Counted from the stretch's first letter, positions 25,921 to 36,631 are shown. The stretch: DNA of 64,000 bases from Modestobacter lapidis (GCA_019779905.1 JABAKE010000013.1:20115-84114); one strand, 5' to 3'. Numbers and translations are program-made. The notes: generated from the letters alone by a model not told the origin.

Positions 25921-27389
25921 CGGGCATGTCCGGGGGCGGTGAGCGGGTGCTCGCCCTGCTGCCCGAACTGCTCCTGCTGCTCGGCGCGGTCGGTGGGTTG
26001 CTGCTGGGGCTCTGGACGCCGCAGCACCGGCAGCGGCGGGTCCGGCTCCTGGTCACCGCGGCCTGTCTGGCCAGCGCGGTCGCCGCAGCCGTGGCGCTGC
26101 CCGAACCGGCCGAGCGGGTGTTCGAGGACACCTGGGTCGTCGACACCACCACCGGCGTCGTTCGGATCGTCGTCGCGCTCGGGGTGGCGGCGCTCGTCTG
26201 GCTGGCGTCGGCCTCGTTCGCCGGACACCCGCGCGAGACCGAGGCCTACGTCCTCATGCTGCTCGGTGGGCTGGGCGCCGTCGCGCTGGCCGCCAGCGGC
26301 GACCTGCTGCTGCTCGTTGCCGCCTACCTGCTGGCCAGCGTCCCGCTGTACGCGCTCGCCGGCTTCGCCAAGGATTCTGCCGGAGTCGAGGCGGCGATGA
26401 AGTACTACCTCATGGGCGCCTTCGTCGGCGTCCTGATGCTGGTCGGCGTCGCCGCCCTGGTGCTCGCCACCGGCACGACCGGTTACTCCGACCTCGCCGT
26501 GCTGCTCCCTGGCGCCTCCCCGGGTCTGCTCGCGGTGGGCATCCTCGGCGTGCTCGCCGGTGTCGGGTTCAAGGCCGGTGCGGTGCCGGTGCACTTCTGG
26601 GTTCCCGACGTCACGGCCGGCACCACGCCTCCGATGGCTGCCTACCTCACCACGATCCCCAAGATCGGCGCGGTCGCGGCCGCCTTCCGGCTGCTCGCCG
26701 AGCCCTTCGCCGACGTTCCCCTCGACGTGCCCCTGCTGGTCGCCCTCATTGCGGCAACCAGCATGACCCTGGGCAACCTGGCTGCCTTTCACCAGACCGA
26801 CGTTCTGCGCCTGCTGGCGTACTCGACGGTGAGCCAGGTCGGCTACCTGTTCATGGTCGTGGCCGTCGCGGCGCGCACCGACCTCGCCGTGCCGGCCCTG
26901 GCGATCTACCTGGCCGGCTACGCGGTGACCAACGTCGGCGCTTTCGCCGCCGTGGCGGCGGCCCCGGTGGCTCGCACGATCACCGACTGGGCGACCGCGG
27001 TCGGGCGCCACCGCTCGCTGGTCGTCAGCCTGGTGGTCTGCCTGCTCGGCCTGGTCGGAACACCACCGACCGCCGTCTTCGTCGGCAAGCTCGCGGTGTT
27101 CGCCGCAGCCTGGGACGGCGGGCTCGCCTGGCTGGTCGTCGTGGCGGCGATCAACACCGTCGCCAGCCTCTTCTACTACCTGCGCTGGATCGCCCCGGCG
27201 TTCGCCGGTGTTCCCGTCGCACCGGCGACGGGGGAGGGCGAGCCCGGCAGTGGTCCGCGGACCGCGGCCGGCACGGCACAGCGGATCCAGCGCGGCCCCG
27301 TGGTGGTCCTGCACGCGGCCGCCGTGCTCTCGGTCCTCCTCGGCGTAGGCGCCGGGGTGTGGCTCGCGGCGGCCACCAGCGCGAGCTGA
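25917..27389 (+). CDS. nuoN: Complex I antiporter-like subunit NuoN
   Basis: 490 residues from a GTG overlapping the nuoM stop (ATG at 25926 possible). FKAGAVPVHFWVPDVTAGTTPPMAAYLTT carries the conserved Lys. The helix-5 glutamate seems replaced (YLLASVPLYALAGFAKD where others have LELxSxPLY). Last gene of the operon; no nuoC, E, F, G or I is present in the window. Confidence 0.9.
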   Translation: MTGMSGGGERVLALLPELLLLLGAVGGLLLGLWTPQHRQRRVRLLVTAACLASAVAAAVALPEPAERVFEDTWVVDTTTGVVRIVVALGVAALVWLASASFAGHPRETEAYVLMLLGGLGAVALAASGDLLLLVAAYLLASVPLYALAGFAKDSAGVEAAMKYYLMGAFVGVLMLVGVAALVLATGTTGYSDLAVLLPGASPGLLAVGILGVLAGVGFKAGAVPVHFWVPDVTAGTTPPMAAYLTTIPKIGAVAAAFRLLAEPFADVPLDVPLLVALIAATSMTLGNLAAFHQTDVLRLLAYSTVSQVGYLFMVVAVAARTDLAVPALAIYLAGYAVTNVGAFAAVAAAPVARTITDWATAVGRHRSLVVSLVVCLLGLVGTPPTAVFVGKLAVFAAAWDGGLAWLVVVAAINTVASLFYYLRWIAPAFAGVPVAPATGEGEPGSGPRTAAGTAQRIQRGPVVVLHAAAVLSVLLGVGAGVWLAAATSAS

Positions 27390-27593
27390 GTAGCGGTGTC
27401 GGTGGGCGGAGCCGGCAGGAGGGTTGGTGTGGTCACGGCCGGGCATGGTGTCCGAGCGAATCGCGTGGTCGGTCGCCCCGAGACGGTATCCGCGGAGCCG
27501 TTCGGACGACGGGCTGATCGGTCTGGCTTTGGCTGCCTGACCGTGCCTTTCGGGCAGACCACGACCCTGGGTTCCATGCGAGAGGCGGTCAGG

Positions 27594-29600
<2,007 letters not shown>

Positions 29601-29619
29601 TTACACAATTACAGTGTGC
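29601..29619. promoter_or_regulatory. AT-rich imperfect palindrome upstream of the RHH-like gene
   Basis: TTACACAATTACAGTGTGC starts immediately after the DUF255 stop and 26 bp before the next ATG. It is strikingly AT-rich for this genome; ACAC and GTGT arms suggest an operator. Confidence 0.45.
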
Positions 29620-29644
29620 GCATCGACGTTCCCGGGAGGACACC

Positions 29645-30229
29645 ATGCACGCACTGCACCGCTTCGCATCGGACGGCTTCCCCGGGCGGGGGCGGCCGCG
29701 GGGCCGCGCGGCCGACGCGGCGCCGCCGGTGGACCGCGCGGAGGTGGCCGGCTGGTTCGCCGGCCGGCTGCCCGACGGCTGGTTCACCGGGCCGGTCGAG
29801 CTGAGCCTCGACCGGGACGAGATCACCGTGGTCGGCGCCGTCGCCGAGCCGGACGCGGGTGAGGGTGACCCGGCCGCGGCCCGGGCCGGACGGATCGCCC
29901 GGTTCCGCGAGCAGACCCGCGAGCAGCGGATGGCCATCGCCGACGCAGCCCAGGCCCGGTACGGCCGTTCGGTGGCGTGGGGCGCCCGGTGCGGCGACAC
30001 CCGCGAGCTGTTCACCACGCTGTCGGTGCCGGTGATGACCCGGCTGCGCCAGCCGGAGCGCCAGGTCCTCGACACCCTGGTCGACGCCGGCGTGGCCCGC
30101 TCGCGCTCGGACGCCCTGGCCTGGGCGGTGCGGCTGGTCGGGCAGCACACCGACGCCTGGCTCACCGACCTCCGCCGGGCCATGGAGTCGGTCGAGGAGG
30201 TGCGCGCCCGCGGCCCCCGGACCGGCTGA
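29645..30229 (+). CDS. Conserved hypothetical protein with possible ribbon-helix-helix C-terminus
   Basis: 194 residues. A basic N-terminus, a middle part (PDGWFTGPVELSLDRDEITVVGAV, then REQRMAIADAAQARYGRSVAWG), and a C-terminal RQVLDTLVDAGVARSRSDALAWAVRLV that resembles a ribbon-helix-helix DNA-binding unit. GGGAGGACACC precedes the ATG. The AT-rich palindrome just upstream fits autoregulation. Function otherwise unknown. Confidence 0.7.
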   Translation: MHALHRFASDGFPGRGRPRGRAADAAPPVDRAEVAGWFAGRLPDGWFTGPVELSLDRDEITVVGAVAEPDAGEGDPAAARAGRIARFREQTREQRMAIADAAQARYGRSVAWGARCGDTRELFTTLSVPVMTRLRQPERQVLDTLVDAGVARSRSDALAWAVRLVGQHTDAWLTDLRRAMESVEEVRARGPRTG

Positions 30230-30368
30230 CGCGCTGGGCTCCCGGCTCCCGGATCGCGGCGAGCACGCAGGGTGGGATGTCCGGCGTCGCCGCCCGCTTC
30301 CCACTGTTCGGCTGATCGCGGCGGGCCCTGCGCCGGGCCGCCGGCGGCGACCGGGGACACTGGGTCGT

Positions 30369-31613
30369 GTGACCACCGACGTCGAGCCCACCGAGACCGA
30401 CGTCCTCGTGGTCGGCGCCGGTCCGGCCGGATCGGCCGCCGCGGCCTGGGCGGCCCGCCACGGTGCGGACGTCGTGCTGGCCGACGCCGCCGTCTTTCCC
30501 CGGGACAAGACCTGCGGCGACGGCCTCACCCCGCGGGCGATCGCCGAGCTCGACCAGCTGGGGCTGGGTGACTGGGTGCGCTCCCACGGACGCAACCGCG
30601 GGCTGCGTGCCGCCGGCTTCGGCCAGGAGCTGCTGCTGCCCTGGCCCGGCGGGTCGCTGCCCGACCACGGCGGCGCCGTGCCGCGCACCCAGCTGGACGC
30701 CCGGATCCGCCAGGTGGCCCTCGACGACGGCGCGCAGCCGCTCGAGAGCGCCAGGGCCGTCGACGTCGAGCGGGACGGCGACCGGGTGTCCGGGGTGGTG
30801 TTCCGCCGTCCGGACGACACGACGACGACGGTGTCCTGCCGCCGGCTGGTCGTGGCCGACGGCGCCCGCTCGCCGCTGGGCCGGGTGCTGGGCCGCGAGT
30901 GGCACCGGGACACCGCCTACGGCGTGGCCGCCCGCGGCTACGTGTCCTCCGGGCGCAGCGACGACGAGTGGATCTCCTCCCACCTGGAGCTGCGCGGTGC
31001 GGAGGGGGAGCTGCTGTCCGGCTACGGCTGGGTCTTCCCGCTCGGCGGGGGCGAGGTGAACATCGGCGTCGGCACGCTGGCCACCGCGCGCCGGCCGGCC
31101 GGCGTCCAGCTCAAGGGCCTGCTCGAGCTCTACACCGACCAGCGCCGCGACGACTGGCGGATCGAGGGCGCGGTCCGGGCCCCGGCGAGTGCGCTGCTGC
31201 CGATGGGCGGGGCAGTGTCCGGGGTGGCCGGGGCGAACTGGGCGCTGGTCGGCGACGCCGCCGGCTGCGTCAACCCGCTCAACGGCGAGGGCATCGACTA
31301 CGGCCTCGAGACCGGCCGGATGGTCGGCGGGCTGCTCGAGGAGCGCGACTGGTCCCGGGCGTGGCCGGTGACGCTGCGCCGGCACTACGGCGAGGCCTTC
31401 TCCATCGCGCGGCGGCTCGCCGGCCTGCTGACAGTGCCGCGGTTGCTGCCGGCCGCCGGCCCGGTCGGGATGCGCTCCCGGGTGCTGATGACGGTGGCGC
31501 TGCGGGTGATGGGGAACCTGGTCACCGACGCCGACCGCGACCTGACCGCCCGCGCCTGGCGGGCCGCCGGGAAGCTGTCGCTCAAGCTGGACGAGCGCAA
31601 GCCGTTCGGCTGA
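30369..31613 (+). CDS. Geranylgeranyl-reductase-family flavoprotein (menaquinone reductase MenJ-like)
   Basis: 414 residues from a GTG. FAD dinucleotide motif VVGAGPAGSAAA at the N-terminus, FPRDKTCGDGLTPRAIAELD, and GDAAGCVNPLNGEGIDYGLETG in the second FAD region. The family saturates isoprenoid double bonds; MenJ (Rv0561c) reduces one double bond of the menaquinone side chain, which fits a menaquinone-using actinobacterium. A GGA-loop hairpin begins 2 bp after the stop. Confidence 0.85.
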   Translation: MTTDVEPTETDVLVVGAGPAGSAAAAWAARHGADVVLADAAVFPRDKTCGDGLTPRAIAELDQLGLGDWVRSHGRNRGLRAAGFGQELLLPWPGGSLPDHGGAVPRTQLDARIRQVALDDGAQPLESARAVDVERDGDRVSGVVFRRPDDTTTTVSCRRLVVADGARSPLGRVLGREWHRDTAYGVAARGYVSSGRSDDEWISSHLELRGAEGELLSGYGWVFPLGGGEVNIGVGTLATARRPAGVQLKGLLELYTDQRRDDWRIEGAVRAPASALLPMGGAVSGVAGANWALVGDAAGCVNPLNGEGIDYGLETGRMVGGLLEERDWSRAWPVTLRRHYGEAFSIARRLAGLLTVPRLLPAAGPVGMRSRVLMTVALRVMGNLVTDADRDLTARAWRAAGKLSLKLDERKPFG

Positions 31614-31615
31614 GC

Positions 31616-31634
31616 GGGGGGCCGGAGGCTCCCC
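31616..31634. repeat. GGA-loop hairpin, copy 2
   Basis: 8-bp stem with one G-U pair around a GGA loop within GGGGGCCGGAGGCTCCCCC, directly after the flavoprotein stop. Possible terminator. Confidence 0.5.
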
Positions 31635-31673
31635 CGAAGGCGAACTCGACGTGAGACGACATGGACGGACCTG

Positions 31674-31688
31674 CGGTCCGGAGGACCG
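31674..31688. repeat. GGA-loop hairpin, copy 3
   Basis: CGGTCC/GGACCG with GGA loop in the same 178-bp gap. Confidence 0.5.
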
Positions 31689-31705
31689 ATGTGGTCGGAC
31701 GGTGT

Positions 31706-31722
31706 GGCGGCCGGAGGCTGTC
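31706..31722. repeat. GGA-loop hairpin, copy 4
   Basis: Stem with two G-U pairs in GGCGGCCGGAGGCTGTC; same CCGGAGG core. Confidence 0.4.
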
Positions 31723-31778
31723 CGCCGTCAGGCCACGAAACGGCTCGGTGCAGCTGGGGCACGGCACCTGGCCGCGGT

Positions 31779-31797
31779 GTCTGACCGGAGGTCAGAC
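31779..31797. repeat. GGA-loop hairpin, copy 5
   Basis: GTCTGACC/GGTCAGAC, perfect 8-bp stem with GGA loop, preceded by CCTGGCCGCGGTG (31767-31779) exactly as at 7945-7957. Overlaps the trhA stop codon. Confidence 0.6.
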
Positions 31798-32619
31798 GAA
31801 AGGGGAGTTGTACAAGGCGAAGTAGACGGCGATGTAGTGGCAGGTCGCCGCCACGATGGTCGCCGCGTGGAACACCTCGTGGTAGCCGAAGGTGCCCGGC
31901 CACGGGTTGGGCTTCTTGAGCCCGTAGGCGATGCCGCCCGCGGTGTAGAGCACGCCGCCGACGGCGAGCAGCACCATCGCGGTGACCCCGGCGAGCCGAA
32001 GGATGTCGGTGAGCACGAACACCGCCACCCAGCCCAGTGCGAGATAGATCGGCACGCCCACCCAGCGCGGCGCCGTGGGCCACACCAGCTTCAGCGACAT
32101 CCCGGCCAGGGCGCCGGCCCAGACCACGCCCAGGATCCACAAGTTGGTGGGCGCGGAGACCGCCAACATCGCGAACGGCGTGTAGGTGCCGGCGATGAAC
32201 AGGAAGATCATCGAGTGGTCGAGCCGCTTCATCACCTTCCAGCCCCGCGGTGACCAGCGCCGCCGGTGGTAGGCGGCGCTGATGCCGAACAGCCCGAGGA
32301 TGGTCAGGCAGTACAGCGAGACGGGGATGCCGGCCCGTGGGCCGTGGGCCCAGGCGAGGGGGATGAGCACCGCCCCGGCGACGATCGAGCCGAACGCCGC
32401 GAACAGGTGCAGCCAGCCGCGCATCCGGGGCCGGGTGTCGGGGTGGTCGTAGTCGCGGTCGCCGTAGTCGGCGACGGCCCACCCACCGGCCTGCTCGACG
32501 GCCTGGACCTGCTCGCCCTCGGCGACGACGGCATCGACGGCCTCGCCGAGCGGTGCCTCCAGCTGGGCTCCGTCGGCGGTGACCCGGGCGCGGCCTGCGC
32601 GGTCGGGAGAGAGCGTCAT
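31792..32619 (-). CDS. trhA: Hemolysin-III-type membrane protein (PAQR family)
   Basis: 275 residues: ~65 residues of cytoplasmic N-terminus, then seven helices. Motifs ISAAYHRRRW, KRLDHSMIFLFIAGTYTPF, GTFGYHEVFHAATIVAATCHYIAVY hold the conserved Ser/His/Asp residues of the metal-dependent PAQR site. Same type and position as Rv1085c beside the prenyltransferase. The hemolytic name is historical; a membrane homeostasis role is likely. Confidence 0.9.
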   Translation of the reverse strand: MTLSPDRAGRARVTADGAQLEAPLGEAVDAVVAEGEQVQAVEQAGGWAVADYGDRDYDHPDTRPRMRGWLHLFAAFGSIVAGAVLIPLAWAHGPRAGIPVSLYCLTILGLFGISAAYHRRRWSPRGWKVMKRLDHSMIFLFIAGTYTPFAMLAVSAPTNLWILGVVWAGALAGMSLKLVWPTAPRWVGVPIYLALGWVAVFVLTDILRLAGVTAMVLLAVGGVLYTAGGIAYGLKKPNPWPGTFGYHEVFHAATIVAATCHYIAVYFALYNSPFV

Positions 32620-32720
32620 GCACCGAGGTTACGGAGCCGTAGGGAGCCCGTCATCCTGTGCGGGCTGTGATCCGGCCGGTGGTCTGCGGCGTGCCGGGAG
32701 GCGCCGGGCCGGAAGGGTCC

Positions 32721-32726
32721 TAGGCT
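32721..32726 (+). promoter_or_regulatory. Putative -10 box of the cis-prenyltransferase gene
   Basis: TAGGCT lies 7 nt before the GTG at 32734, consistent with a leaderless transcript. Confidence 0.4.
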
Positions 32727-32733
32727 GCCTTCC

Positions 32734-33513
32734 GTGAGGGTGCGCGCGCGGGTCCGCGAGGTGCTCACCATCCTGTACGAACGACGGTTGGCCCGTGCGG
32801 TCCTGGGCGGCGACACCCCCCGGCACGTCGGCGTGATCATCGACGGCAACCGCCGCTGGGCGAAGTCCATCGGCCTGGAGGACGTCAACGACGGCCACCG
32901 GGTCGGTGCCGACAAAATCGCCGAGCTGCTGCGCTGGTGCGACGAGGCCAAGGTCGAGGTGGTCACCCTCTTCCTGCTGTCGACCGACAACCTGCAGCGC
33001 CCCGAGCCGGAGCTCACCCCGCTGCTGCGGATCATCGAGGGGGTCGCCTGCGACCTGGCGCAGCCGGGGCGCAACTGGCACCTGCGGGCGTTCGGTGCGC
33101 TGGAGCTGCTGCCGGCCGAGACCGTCGCCGTGCTCAAGGAAGCGGAGGAGGACACCCGCGACCGTCCGGGCGCCAGCGTGAACCTCGCGGTCGGCTACGG
33201 CGGGCGACGGGAGATCGCCGACGCCGTCCGCTCGCTGCTGGCCGAGCACGCCCAGCGGGGGACGACGCTGCCCGAGCTGATCGAGGTGCTGGACGTCGAG
33301 CACATCTCCGAGCATCTCTACACCCGCGGCCAGCCCGACCCCGATCTCGTCATCCGCACCAGCGGCGAGCAGCGGCTGTCGGGCTTCCTGCTCTGGCAGA
33401 CGGCGCACTCCGAGTTCTACTTCACCGACGTCTACTGGCCGGAGTTCCGTCGGGTCGACTTCCTGCGTGCGCTGCGTGACTACGCCGCCCGGAACCGGCG
33501 TTTCGGCGGTTGA
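32734..33513 (+). CDS. Short-chain cis-prenyltransferase (isoprenyl diphosphate synthase)
   Basis: 259 residues from a GTG. HVGVIIDGNRRWAK holds the catalytic Asp of cis-prenyltransferases; RTSGEQRLSGFLLWQ and SEFYFTDVYWPEF are the C-terminal family motifs. The position beside trhA and DUF255 matches Rv1086, a Z,E-farnesyl diphosphate synthase that primes decaprenyl phosphate synthesis, so a short-chain product is likely rather than undecaprenyl diphosphate. Confidence 0.88.
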   Translation: MRVRARVREVLTILYERRLARAVLGGDTPRHVGVIIDGNRRWAKSIGLEDVNDGHRVGADKIAELLRWCDEAKVEVVTLFLLSTDNLQRPEPELTPLLRIIEGVACDLAQPGRNWHLRAFGALELLPAETVAVLKEAEEDTRDRPGASVNLAVGYGGRREIADAVRSLLAEHAQRGTTLPELIEVLDVEHISEHLYTRGQPDPDLVIRTSGEQRLSGFLLWQTAHSEFYFTDVYWPEFRRVDFLRALRDYAARNRRFGG

Positions 33514-33594
33514 CGCGCCGGCGAGGCAGCGACCGGGGAGCGGAACCCGGGGCGGCGGCGGTCGTGTGCTGCGGCGGCTGGGAGACTCGGGGCC

Positions 33595-34812
33595 ATGGCA
33601 GCCGGCGCGGTCGACGTCCCCCTGGAGTACGTGCGGCTGGGGCTGCGGTTCGACCGGGTGGAGCCCGGCTTCGTCGACGCCTACACCGGCGACCCGCGGC
33701 TGCGCGCGCAGGTGGCCGACGAGCCGGCGCCCACGCCGCAGGGGCTGCGGAACCAGGCCCGCGCCCTGCTCGCCGAGCTCGACGTCGCGGGGCTGCGCCG
33801 CGACCGGGCCGGCTACCTGCGCGGTCAGCTGACCGGGTTGGAGTGCACCGCCCGGAAGATGGCGGGGGAGCCGATCGGCTTCGTCGACGAGGTGCGCGCC
33901 TACTTCCAGGTCGACGTCGCCCTCGGTGACCCGGGCGAGTACGCCGCCGCGCACGCCGAGCTGGAACGGCTGCTGCCGGGCAGCGGCACGCTCGCCGAGC
34001 GCTACGCCGTGCACCGCCGGCGCGAGGAGTGCCCGCCGGCCCGGCTGGAGGTCGCCGTGCACGCGCTGTCCTCGGCCCTGCGTGACCGGGTCCGCGGCCG
34101 GTACGGGCTGCCCGAGGCCGAGACGGTGCGCTACGAGGTGGTCACCGACAAGCCGTGGTCGGGCTTCAACTACTACGAGGGCGGCTACCGCTCCCGGGTG
34201 GCCATCAACGCCGACCTCCCGCACCGGCTGGGTCAGCTGCCGCACCTGGTCGCGCACGAGTCCTACCCCGGCCACCACACCGAGCACTGCCGCAAGGAGC
34301 AGGGGCTCGTCGAGCGCGACCAGCACCTCGAGCACACCATCTTCCTGGTCAACACCCCCGAGTGCCTGATGGCCGAGGGGCTGGCCGACCTGGGCGTGGA
34401 GGTGGCCGTCGGCGACGGGTGGGGCGCGTGGTCGGCCGAGGTCCTCGCCGACCTGGGCCTGCACTTCGACGGCGCGCTGGCCGAGCGGGTGGCCGCCGTC
34501 GCGGCACCGCTCAACCGCGTGCGCCAGGACGCCGCGATCCTGCTGCACGACCGGCACGCCGATCCCGACGTCGTCATCGCCCACCTGCAGCGGTGGGGTC
34601 TGGTCAGCCACGACCGCGCCGTCCAGCAATTGCGCTTCCTCACCGACCCGTTGTGGCGGGCCTACATCTCCACCTACGTCGAGGGGTACCAGCTGCTGAG
34701 CCGCTGGCTCGCGGCCCGCCCGGTGGAGCAGCCGGTCGCCGACCGCTTCCTGCGGCTGCTGGACGAGCCGCTCACCCCGGCCGGCGTCACCGCCGAACTG
34801 ACGGCGGCCTGA
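33595..34812 (+). CDS. DUF885 family protein (putative metallopeptidase)
   Basis: 405 residues. The zinc-type motif HESYPGHH (in LVAHESYPGHHTEHC) and MAEGLADLGVEVA are DUF885-like. No signal peptide. Substrate unknown; a cytoplasmic hydrolase is likely. Confidence 0.8.
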   Translation: MAAGAVDVPLEYVRLGLRFDRVEPGFVDAYTGDPRLRAQVADEPAPTPQGLRNQARALLAELDVAGLRRDRAGYLRGQLTGLECTARKMAGEPIGFVDEVRAYFQVDVALGDPGEYAAAHAELERLLPGSGTLAERYAVHRRREECPPARLEVAVHALSSALRDRVRGRYGLPEAETVRYEVVTDKPWSGFNYYEGGYRSRVAINADLPHRLGQLPHLVAHESYPGHHTEHCRKEQGLVERDQHLEHTIFLVNTPECLMAEGLADLGVEVAVGDGWGAWSAEVLADLGLHFDGALAERVAAVAAPLNRVRQDAAILLHDRHADPDVVIAHLQRWGLVSHDRAVQQLRFLTDPLWRAYISTYVEGYQLLSRWLAARPVEQPVADRFLRLLDEPLTPAGVTAELTAA

Positions 34813-34818
34813 GCCGGG

Positions 34819-35010
34819 GTGGTGCGGCCGACGGCGGGGCAACGACGGTTCCTCGGGCTCTGGACGGCGGGGTGGCTGGCCGTGCTGCTGCTGGCCGGCC
34901 TGCTGTGGGTGGGTGACCTGTCGCTGCAGTGGCCGGTGCTGCTCGCGCCGGTACTGGGGGCGCTGGTGAGCCTGCGCCACCGGGACGACGGCGCGGCGCC
35001 CGGCCGCTGA
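34819..35010 (+). CDS. Small membrane protein
   Basis: 63 residues from a GTG 6 bp after the DUF885 stop, two hydrophobic segments (GWLAVLLLAGLLWVGDL, VLLAPVLGALVSL). Unknown function; probable operon member. Confidence 0.6.
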   Translation: MVRPTAGQRRFLGLWTAGWLAVLLLAGLLWVGDLSLQWPVLLAPVLGALVSLRHRDDGAAPGR

Positions 35011-35159
35011 CCGTGGGCACGGGCGTGCTCGGCCGGGGGCTTCGGCGTCCGGCGCTTCCGGCAGGAATCCAGCTGAACGTGAGGTGTCCGCGAGGTCACC
35101 GTTGTCCCACGTGTCACCCGTTGGCGTGTTGTGGGGCTCCATTCGTCGGTACCGGCGCC

Positions 35160-35165
35160 TAGCGT
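35160..35165 (+). promoter_or_regulatory. Putative -10 box upstream of the phoH unit
   Basis: TAGCGT, same hexamer as before the drrA-like gene, 46 nt before the micro-ORF start. Confidence 0.35.
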
Positions 35166-35211
35166 CCGCGGTGGAGGACGGGTGCCACCCCGTCGTCCAC
35201 GGGAGGCCCGG

Positions 35212-35322
35212 ATGGTGCGACTGCGTACGTCGTCCAGAGGGGCCGCGTCCAGGCCCCTGCGCCGGGACCCGGCCACCTTCGAGCCGGGGCGCGTCCCGCG
35301 CCCCACGGGAGTCGACTCGTGA
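35212..35322 (+). CDS. Possible PhoAT-like micro-ORF coupled to phoH
   Basis: 36 codons. A strong GGGAGG lies 5 nt before the ATG, and its TGA overlaps the phoH GTG (GTGA). The peptide is basic (starts [18 protein letters not shown]). In mycobacteria an unannotated small ORF, phoAT, overlaps phoH2 and is thought to be its antitoxin; sequence similarity to it cannot be judged here. Confidence 0.45.
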   Translation: MVRLRTSSRGAASRPLRRDPATFEPGRVPRPTGVDS

Positions 35323-36614
35323 ACAAGCGCCGCACGTTCGTCCTGGACACCTCCGTCCTGCTCTCCGACCCGGGTGCGCTGCTGCGCTTCGGCGGGCACG
35401 ACGTGGTGCTGCCCCTGGTGGTCATCAGCGAACTGGAGGCCAAGCGCGACCACCCGGAGCTCGGCTGGTTCGCCCGGCAGACCCTGCGGGCGCTCGACGA
35501 CCTGCGGGTCCAGCACGGCCGGCTCGACGCTCCCGTCCCGGTCGGTGACCAGGGCAGCACGCTGCACGTGGAGCTGAACCACAGCGATCCGTCGGTGCTG
35601 CCGGTCGGTTTCCGCAACGACAGCAACGACAGCCGGATCATGGTGGTGGCGCTGAACCTCCGCAGCGAGGGCCGGGACGTCTGCCTGGTCACCAAGGACG
35701 TCCCGCTGCGGGTCAAGGCGGCGGCCATGGGCCTGGAGACCGACGAGTACCGGGCGCTGGGCGCCGTCGACGCCGGGTGGACCGGGATGGGCGAGCTCGC
35801 GCTCGACGAGGCGGAGGTGAACGCTCTCTACGAGGCCGGGTCGCTGTTCGTGCCGGCCGCCGCGGAGCTGCCCACGCACACCGGGCTGGTGCTGCTGTCG
35901 CCCCGCGGATCGGCGTTGGGCCGGGTGACGCCGGACAAGCAGGTGAAGCTGGTGCGCGGTGACCGCGATGCCTTCGGGCTGCACGGCCGGTCGGCCGAGC
36001 AGCGGATCGCCCTGGACCTGCTGCTCGACCCCGAGATCGGCATCGTGTCGATGGGCGGTCGGGCCGGCACCGGCAAGTCGGCGCTGGCGCTGTGCGCGGG
36101 GCTGGAGTCGGTGCTGGAGCGGCGCGCGCACAAGAAGGTGGTCATCTTCCGGCCGCTGTACGCCGTCGGCGGCCAGGAGCTGGGGTACCTGCCGGGCAGC
36201 GAGGGCGAGAAGATGGCGCCCTGGGCCCAGGCGGTCTTCGACACCCTGGGGGCGCTGGTCTCACCCGCTGTCCTCGACGAGGTCATCGGCCGCGGGCTGA
36301 TCGAGGTGCTGCCGCTGACCCACATCCGTGGCCGCTCGCTGCACGACTCGTTCGTCGTCGTCGACGAGGCGCAGTCCCTCGAGCGCGGCGTGCTGCTGAC
36401 CGTGCTCTCCCGGCTGGGCACCAACTCCCGCGTCGTCCTCACCCACGACGTCGCCCAGCGCGACAACCTGCGGGTCGGCCGGCACGACGGCGTCACCGCG
36501 GTGATCGAGGCCCTCAAGGGGCACCCGCTGTTCGCCCACGTGACCCTGACCCGCTCGGAGCGCTCGCCGATCGCCGCGCTGGTCACCGAGATGCTGGAGG
36601 ACCTCCCGCGCTGA
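35319..36614 (+). CDS. phoH: PIN-PhoH fusion: RNA helicase/ribonuclease (PhoH2 type)
   Basis: 431 residues from a GTG. N-terminal PIN nuclease domain ([50 protein letters not shown]) with the acidic residues; C-terminal PhoH ATPase with Walker [14 protein letters not shown] and Walker [12 protein letters not shown]. Such proteins couple ATP-dependent unwinding to RNA cleavage. Rv1095 is the mycobacterial counterpart. Confidence 0.93.
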   Translation: MNKRRTFVLDTSVLLSDPGALLRFGGHDVVLPLVVISELEAKRDHPELGWFARQTLRALDDLRVQHGRLDAPVPVGDQGSTLHVELNHSDPSVLPVGFRNDSNDSRIMVVALNLRSEGRDVCLVTKDVPLRVKAAAMGLETDEYRALGAVDAGWTGMGELALDEAEVNALYEAGSLFVPAAAELPTHTGLVLLSPRGSALGRVTPDKQVKLVRGDRDAFGLHGRSAEQRIALDLLLDPEIGIVSMGGRAGTGKSALALCAGLESVLERRAHKKVVIFRPLYAVGGQELGYLPGSEGEKMAPWAQAVFDTLGALVSPAVLDEVIGRGLIEVLPLTHIRGRSLHDSFVVVDEAQSLERGVLLTVLSRLGTNSRVVLTHDVAQRDNLRVGRHDGVTAVIEALKGHPLFAHVTLTRSERSPIAALVTEMLEDLPR

Positions 36615-36631
36615 TCGGCCGGCCCTCGCCG

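Noticed and set aside
27390..27593. Extension of the DUF255 protein to the upstream open frame (from 27396)
   Set aside because: The conserved family start [15 protein letters not shown] has its own ribosome-binding site; the upstream translation is not protein-like.
31792..32619. Hemolysin-III protein as a toxin
   Set aside because: PAQR-family members are general membrane proteins; the context is conserved housekeeping genes.
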